A DNA stretch of 64,000 nt. Origin: Niastella koreensis GR20-10. Its GTDB lineage: Bacteria > Bacteroidota > Bacteroidia > Chitinophagales > Chitinophagaceae. A program made the position numbers and the translations under genes. This document shows positions 59,557 to 64,000 of this stretch, in pieces. Where the stretch lies: the NCBI RefSeq assembly GCF_000246855.1, contig NC_016609.1, positions 5,716,744 through 5,780,743 of the forward strand, written 5' to 3'. Under the pieces are notes generated by a model that saw only the letters and a list, made by a program, of their open reading frames with translations, made no database searches and was not told where the DNA came from. Positions within the stretch are counted from its first letter, which is position 1. Each line of letters starts with the position of its first letter.

Positions 59557-60071
59557 AGGAAGTGGTATTTAAGCTCAAAAATCGGACTTATTAAGCCCAA
59601 TAATACTCAAATTTGAGCCAGAAATACAGTTGAATATATCTGAATCGGAACTATCAAAGATATTTAGGTATCATTCAGGAAATCCGAAATATTAAACGGG
59701 AAGGAGAAATTAAGCCTGGCAATAATTCGGATAACGTTATGTAGTACGAAAAACGCAAAAACCCGCTACTGGAGCGGGTTTTACAATAATTGTGGAGTCC
59801 GCCGGCAGATTGTCGAACCAATTAAAAGAATTATTTAATCGTACATATATTGAAAAGCAATTGATATATAAAATACCGATCATCTCAAAAGTTTAGGAAA
59901 CCATTATGTAATAAGACTGTAAAGGATCAATGTTACCTAAAACTCACATAAGCAATAAATTCTCCAATTTGAAAATTCGATACTACGTATTATCATATCG
60001 ATTAATGACAGGAGTCATTGTTCGCCATAGTTAAGGAGTTTTTCTTTGTAGACATACCAATCATTAAATAA
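59557..60071. other. 515-bp spacer containing repeat copy 3
   Basis: The only structure is the terminator/tRNA-like repeat at 59751-59870. The rest is A/T-rich with no convincing gene. Promoter of the DUF998 gene not identified. Confidence 0.5.
59751..59870 (+). repeat. Terminator plus tRNA-like repeat, copy 3
   Basis: AACGC then AAAACCCGCT/AGCGGGTTTT (59758-59767, 59773-59782), GTGGAGTCCGCCGGCAGATT, GTCGAACCAATTAAA and a TTAAA..TTTAA palindrome, in the same order and orientation as copy 1. No gene ends just upstream on this strand, so the hairpin has no obvious transcript to stop. Confidence 0.85.
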
Positions 60072-60779
60072 ATGACCCGAAAGATATTTCTCATTTGCGG
60101 CATCCTTTCTTCGGTGCTTTATGTAGCTGCAAATATCATTTGCGCCTCGCAATATGACGGTTATAGTACTGTGTCTCAAACAGTAAGCGAATTGTCCGCA
60201 ATAGGCACGCCAACAAGACAGTTATGGGTGACTCTGATGGTTCCATATTCATTACTTATGATTGCTTTTGGATTGGGTGTCTGGCAATCTGCTGGTATAA
60301 ACCATCGTCTTCGGATAGTAGGAATTATATTCATTGTTAATTCAGTCATTGGCTTCTTCTGGCCGCCAATGCACCAAAGGGAGGTTTTAGCTTCTGGCGG
60401 GGGTACGCTGACCGACACGCTGCACATTGTTTTTACAATAGTGACTGTTCCGCTTATGATGCTTGCAATAGTATTCGGCGCTGCCGCATTGGGGAAGCGA
60501 TTCCGTTTGTATTCCATTATCACCCTGGTAATCCTCATCGGTGCAGGTGCAATGACAGGAATCGATGGTCCTAAAATTTCAGCCAACCAGCCCACACCGT
60601 GGATAGGGATTTGGGAGCGTATCAACATTGGCATTTTCTTATTCTGGATTGTAGTGCTTGCAATTGTTCTCTTGCGGGCAGAAAAAAGAGAAGGCTCATT
60701 AATTATTGACAATAATGATGCTCGAAGAAAGAAAGTGATGCTTAACGAACAACCGTCTAAAATAAAACATACAATTTAA
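60072..60779 (+). CDS. DUF998 membrane protein
   Basis: 235 residues with six membrane helices and the DUF998 pattern: KIFLICGILSSVLYVAANII, YSTVSQTVSELSAIGTPTR, FGLGVWQSAG, FWPPMHQREVL and WIGIWERINIGIFLFWIVVL. The family occurs beside regulators and transporters, and its function is unknown. The cytoplasmic tail is charged (RRKKVMLNEQPSKIKHT). 72 bp before the hydrolase relic. Confidence 0.88.
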   Translation: MTRKIFLICGILSSVLYVAANIICASQYDGYSTVSQTVSELSAIGTPTRQLWVTLMVPYSLLMIAFGLGVWQSAGINHRLRIVGIIFIVNSVIGFFWPPMHQREVLASGGGTLTDTLHIVFTIVTVPLMMLAIVFGAAALGKRFRLYSIITLVILIGAGAMTGIDGPKISANQPTPWIGIWERINIGIFLFWIVVLAIVLLRAEKREGSLIIDNNDARRKKVMLNEQPSKIKHTI

Positions 60780-60851
60780 TTCACTAATTCAATTGATAAG
60801 TATCTGGAGATTTATTATTCACTTTTTTAAAAAATAGTCAGAACAACTCAG

Positions 60852-61761
60852 ATGGACACTATCAAATTAATCATTCAAATTCCTGCTGCTGTTTCAGCCT
60901 CGTTGGCTGCACTGATGAGTGTTCTGGTTTTTATTCGGTTGAGTTGGCCTGCACCAGCTTTATGGTTTTTAAAACTGTATGTTTCTGCGCTATCACCGTT
61001 GCTTGCTTTAATTGGTGTACTGAGCATTGTTGTGGGACTGGTGACCGATTCGGCCTTGATCGGTGTGATTGGTATTTATGATTTTCTTATTTATATAATT
61101 CATATATATTTAGTTTCCCGCCCAGCCGATTCTTCAACCAGCTTTGAAAAAGTTTTTGGCTCGTATTGGGAAAATCATATAGGCACCGGACTAAAAAAAC
61201 ATTTTCTTCCCAGACGTACCGTATTACGATTACCCGTCGTGTCTAATCCACGTCTGGAACAAAACATTGCGTTTGTACTTATCCCCGGCACCGACCGAAA
61301 ACTTTTATGTGATATGTGGCAGCCGCACCCCACCATTACGCCTTCAGGTCTGGCTTTTATTTATCTGCATGGCGCCGCATGGTATATGCTCGACAAAGAT
61401 TTAGGTACTCGCCCTTTCTTCAGTGTTGGGCGGGCATCCTGATGAATGCCCGGACATCTACGCTTTTTTCTCACCCGTCACTCATGTAAATACGCACTGC
61501 CCACCCACGTTGCTAATACATGGTGAAGACGACACAATGGCTCCGGTAAAAGCAACCCGCGTTTTGTGTAAGCGCTTGGCAGAGGAAAAAGTTCAAACCG
61601 TCATGCATATTTTGCCACAGACTGACCACGCTTTTGACCTCATACTCCCCAAAATATCTCCCTCAGCACATAACGCATTTTATGATGTAGAACGCTTTCT
61701 TGCGCTAATGGCAGGAAAACAGAAAGCTAAAGAAGAACAACAGAAACCAGGATCGGTGTAG
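60852..61761 (+). pseudogene. Membrane alpha/beta hydrolase with the nucleophile region deleted and frame lost
   Basis: The first frame (60852-61442) has three N-terminal helices and the start of a hydrolase up to IYLHGAAWYMLDKDLGTRPF (oxyanion HG), then ends in a TGA. The second frame (61423-61761) continues LGGHPDECPDIYAFFSPVTH, LLIHGEDDTMAPVKA (acid) and TDHAFD (histidine). In complete homologues about 180 residues, including the G-G-S-A-G-G serine elbow, lie between these blocks. I infer an out-of-frame deletion. A 7-bp inverted repeat (CGGGCAT at 61431-61437, ATGCCCG at 61446-61452) sits at the junction. Not catalytically competent. Confidence 0.82.
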
Positions 61762-61932
61762 TCGCAAAGGGACAACGGTGGCGATTTTCACCAAAATCTT
61801 GTCCTTTCTCATCTTTTGAGGTGACCCAGGTCATTTTATCAACTTTGGAATATTACTAACTTTTTAGAAATAATTTTTTCTATAAAATCCAGGACTTCAA
61901 AGTTAATTGCGGCTTGGCATAAAGCTCACCCA

Positions 61933-62049
61933 ATGCCAAAGAATCCAGGCTTTGAGCAAAGAGTAAAGTGGCATCCCGAACAGCAGAAACATTGCGGGTG
62001 CAGAAAAATTTCGGGAAAGCTGGCAGAAGAAATGAAAAAAAGGGAATAA
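61933..62049 (+). CDS. 38-residue Cys/His small protein
   Basis: ATG at 61933 to TAA at 62047-62049. The sequence has P-x-F-E-Q-R-V-K-W-H-P, then H-C-G-C-R-K-I and a basic helix (KLAEEMKKRE). The W-H..H-C-x-C-R arrangement resembles the C-terminal tail of several small Bacteroidota proteins that I recall but cannot check. It could bind a metal through H, H, C, C. It ends 18 bp before the next membrane-protein gene. Codon use is like the neighbours. It may be a free-standing remnant of a longer protein, since the frame is open upstream to about 61890. Confidence 0.5.
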   Translation: MPKNPGFEQRVKWHPEQQKHCGCRKISGKLAEEMKKRE

Positions 62050-62067
62050 AATTCTAATGCTGTAAAA

Positions 62068-62886
62068 ATGGATAATGGCAGCGGCAAGATTATTTTATCA
62101 TTATCAATACTGTTATCGATATTGATAGCAGGAGCAAGCAGTATTGGCATGTCTACTCCCGGGTTTTATGCAAAGGAAACATTTAACTGGCAAGTACAAT
62201 CTGTGGGCCAGGATATGATCGATCTTTTTATGATCGTGCCTGTATTGATTATTACTGCAATACTTGATTATAGAAATAATTATGTTGGGGGCTTGTTGTG
62301 GGCGGGAGTAATAGTATATATACTTTATACTTTCATCATTTTTAGCTTTGATATTCATTTCAACCGGTTGTTTGTAGTTTATTGTTTAATACTTGGCCTC
62401 TCCTTTTATTCATTGGCCTGGTTTATTTATCGCAGGATTAAAAGCCCGTTTATTATCGGTATTAAGAAAACCGCCGTCACCAGAATAACCGGAATCTTTT
62501 TAATTGTTCTTTCACTATCATTTTATCTCCTGTGGCTTTCCAAGGTTATTCCAGGAATAATTAAGAATACAGCCCCAAAGGAACTGATAGAAACCGGCTT
62601 GATGACCAACCCTGTTCAGGTTATTGACCTTTCTGTCCTACTCCCCGGAATTTTCATAACGGGCTTGTGGATCCTGAGTGGAAAGCCGAGAGGGTTTCTT
62701 TTTACAATAATTATACTGACATTTCTTGTTCTGATGAATATCACGATTGGATGGCTGGCCTTCATGATGAAGCAAAAAGGGCTTGAATCAAGCCTGTTGG
62801 TAGCAATAATGATGGCAGTTCCTAGCCTGATGAGTTTTGTACTTCTTTTATGGAATATTAAACAGGTTAAAATCAAAACAACATGA
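62068..62886 (+). CDS. Polytopic membrane protein of unknown function
   Basis: 272 residues with about eight membrane helices (for example IILSLSILLSILIAGASSIG, LWAGVIVYILYTFIIFSFDI, FLFTIIILTFLVLMNITIGW). The N-terminal ETFNWQVQSVGQDMIDLFMI loop is the only conspicuous polar region. No family is recognised. First of an operon of at least three genes joined by ATGA overlaps. Confidence 0.7.
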   Translation: MDNGSGKIILSLSILLSILIAGASSIGMSTPGFYAKETFNWQVQSVGQDMIDLFMIVPVLIITAILDYRNNYVGGLLWAGVIVYILYTFIIFSFDIHFNRLFVVYCLILGLSFYSLAWFIYRRIKSPFIIGIKKTAVTRITGIFLIVLSLSFYLLWLSKVIPGIIKNTAPKELIETGLMTNPVQVIDLSVLLPGIFITGLWILSGKPRGFLFTIIILTFLVLMNITIGWLAFMMKQKGLESSLLVAIMMAVPSLMSFVLLLWNIKQVKIKTT

Positions 62887-63374
62887 AAGGTTTCGAAAAT
62901 CAAACCTACCTGCTCATGTATATTATTTCCAACGTGGTGGCATTGTTGATACTTTGGGCAGCATGGAAACAACCGAGAATCGCAAGGCTAATGTTCTTCC
63001 TTTTGTTTAGCTGGGCAAGCTGGATTAATTGGACGACTGCTTTGCACAATCCACAATTCTACATAGAGTACGCCGATCTTAGCTTTCTCGATATATACAA
63101 GCAATTTATCCGTGGTTGGTTTAGCAGGCATGTGACTGAAATTGTTGGTTTCATTGCTATTTGCCAGGCCTTGATCGCTGTATCTATGCTGCTCAAAGGC
63201 TCGGTTTTGAAAACGGGAGCCATCGGCGCAATTATTTTCCTGCTAGCCATTGCACCATTGGGTGTAGGATCTGCATTTCCTTTTTCAATCATTGCTTCAT
63301 TTGCGTTGTATCTTATTCTGAGAAATAGAGCAAATAACTATTTCTGGATCAATTTTAAATCAAGAACTGTATGA
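62883..63374 (+). CDS. Small membrane protein
   Basis: 163 residues with four helices. The loop after helix 2 is aromatic-rich (WASWINWTTALHNPQFYIEY). The start overlaps the previous stop as ATGA, and its own stop overlaps the next start in the same way, so it is translationally coupled on both sides. No family is recognised. Probably an inner-membrane complex with its neighbours. Confidence 0.7.
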   Translation: MKGFENQTYLLMYIISNVVALLILWAAWKQPRIARLMFFLLFSWASWINWTTALHNPQFYIEYADLSFLDIYKQFIRGWFSRHVTEIVGFIAICQALIAVSMLLKGSVLKTGAIGAIIFLLAIAPLGVGSAFPFSIIASFALYLILRNRANNYFWINFKSRTV

Positions 63375-64000
63375 CGATAGTAATTCTTCTGATTATAGTC
63401 GCAGTGTATAATTTCTTCATTCTTCCCTGGTTAATGCATTGGGGAGCTACAAAAGACGAGTTTAATCGAACATTGCCCGGTGATGAATTGGTAGTAGATA
63501 AGGATTATAAAAATACGCTGACAGATACTATTAATGCTTCACCTTCACAAATCTGGCCGTGGGTTGTTCAAATGGGTGTACACAAAGCCGGTTTCTACTC
63601 TTATACATGGCTTGAAAATATTTTTGGCTGCAAACTACACAATGCTGATCGCATTCATCATGAATGGCAGGACACACAACCTGGATATAACGAAGGTGTT
63701 TGCCAAGCTGCTGAAAAGAAAGGTATGCCGGGATGGATAGTGACTATTGTTGAACCGGGCAAGGCCTTTGTATGGAAGGGAAAGGATGCGGACTGGATGA
63801 TGGGAGTCTATATTGATTCAATCAATGAAAATACCTCAAGGATTATTACAAGGCAACAGTTCAAAATGCCAAAACGCTGGAGTTTTAAATGGATAATGGA
63901 AAAGGTTTGGTTCAGTTGGGCACACTGTATCATGCAGCGGGGAATGATCATGGGAATCAAGAAGAGAGTGGAAAGCAAACTGATAAAAGAAAGATCAATT
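63371..64000 (+). CDS. SRPBCC-like membrane-anchored protein (3' end beyond window)
   Basis: 210 codons are visible, still open at the edge. One N-terminal helix (MTIVILLIIVAVYNFFILPW) precedes an extra-membrane domain resembling the SRPBCC/polyketide-cyclase group: TDTINASPSQIWPWVVQMG, HKAGFYSYTWLENIFGC, TIVEPGKAFVWKGKDADWMM, RWSFKWIMEKVWFSWAHCIM. The ligand is unknown. The ATG at 63371 overlaps the preceding TGA. It belongs to the operon beginning at 62068. Confidence 0.75.
   Translation, partial: MTIVILLIIVAVYNFFILPWLMHWGATKDEFNRTLPGDELVVDKDYKNTLTDTINASPSQIWPWVVQMGVHKAGFYSYTWLENIFGCKLHNADRIHHEWQDTQPGYNEGVCQAAEKKGMPGWIVTIVEPGKAFVWKGKDADWMMGVYIDSINENTSRIITRQQFKMPKRWSFKWIMEKVWFSWAHCIMQRGMIMGIKKRVESKLIKERSI

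Noticed and set aside
57099-59870. Integron attC sites
   Set aside because: The repeats lack the R'/R'' core of attC and the long imperfect stem, and no integron integrase is in the window. The tRNA-like reading fits better.

Overview
The window is chromosomal DNA from a Bacteroidota bacterium, most likely the family Chitinophagaceae (a Niastella- or Chitinophaga-like soil organism). This is inferred from protein families and signals, not from a marker gene. The evidence is type IX secretion sorting tails on large secreted enzymes, an ECF sigma / FecR (DUF4974) / STN cassette, many lipoproteins, DUF2807, BACON, DUF4242 and DUF3575 proteins, almost no Shine-Dalgarno sites, and promoters of the Bacteroidota form TTG-N20-TAnnTTTG. 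No rRNA, complete tRNA, phage, transposase or CRISPR array was found.

Layout. 1-9 kb is housekeeping on the minus strand: the 5' end of an rRNA methyltransferase, a MORN-like periplasmic protein, the three-gene proton-translocating transhydrogenase pntAA-pntAB-pntB, a methyltransferase, folA and thyA (a folate/dTMP pair), and a coiled-coil membrane protein. 9.3-16.4 kb on the plus strand is a sigma/anti-sigma/surface cassette: ECF sigma factor, FecR, an STN protein carrying 16-residue surface repeats, a repeat paralogue, a TonB receptor that has lost its middle, and a DUF2807 lipoprotein. 17.2-21.7 kb holds two secreted pectate lyases (PL1 and PL9 types) that share almost identical C-terminal modules. 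22.5-28.5 kb has a glycine-zipper lipoprotein, a stand-alone receiver, and a dinB-dnaE2 translesion synthesis cassette. 28.7-40.7 kb has a Tat-exported metallophosphatase, a GDPD-like lipoprotein-class enzyme, an HxlR regulator divergent from an NmrA-type reductase, a four-gene envelope cluster, and a secreted metalloprotease with beta/gamma-crystallin domains. 41-52 kb has an SPFH/zinc-ribbon pair, a GNAT remnant, a 21-bp phased repeat array, DoxX, a Crp-like regulator, a DUF4242 gene next to a DUF4242-cyclase-AraC regulator, a second T9SS metalloprotease, and a DUF2157 membrane pair. 52-64 kb is accessory: DUF3575, Sel1-repeat and BACON lipoproteins, a decayed segmental duplication, three copies of a terminator-plus-tRNA-like repeat, an alpha/beta hydrolase with a deleted active-site region, a 38-residue Cys/His protein, and an operon of small membrane proteins that runs off the end.

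Two features run through the window. First, the intergenic DNA is full of degenerate tandem arrays with a strict 7-bp (sometimes 8-bp) period and a different word at each locus. They resemble the short tandemly repeated repetitive sequences of cyanobacteria in form. Second, several genes keep both ends but have lost the middle (TonB receptor, alpha/beta hydrolase, duplicated lipoprotein), which suggests recurrent internal deletion. The most unusual single locus is the array at 43335-43510, where dyads of the form TTTCGCACATGGGAAA recur every 21 bp, two helical turns.
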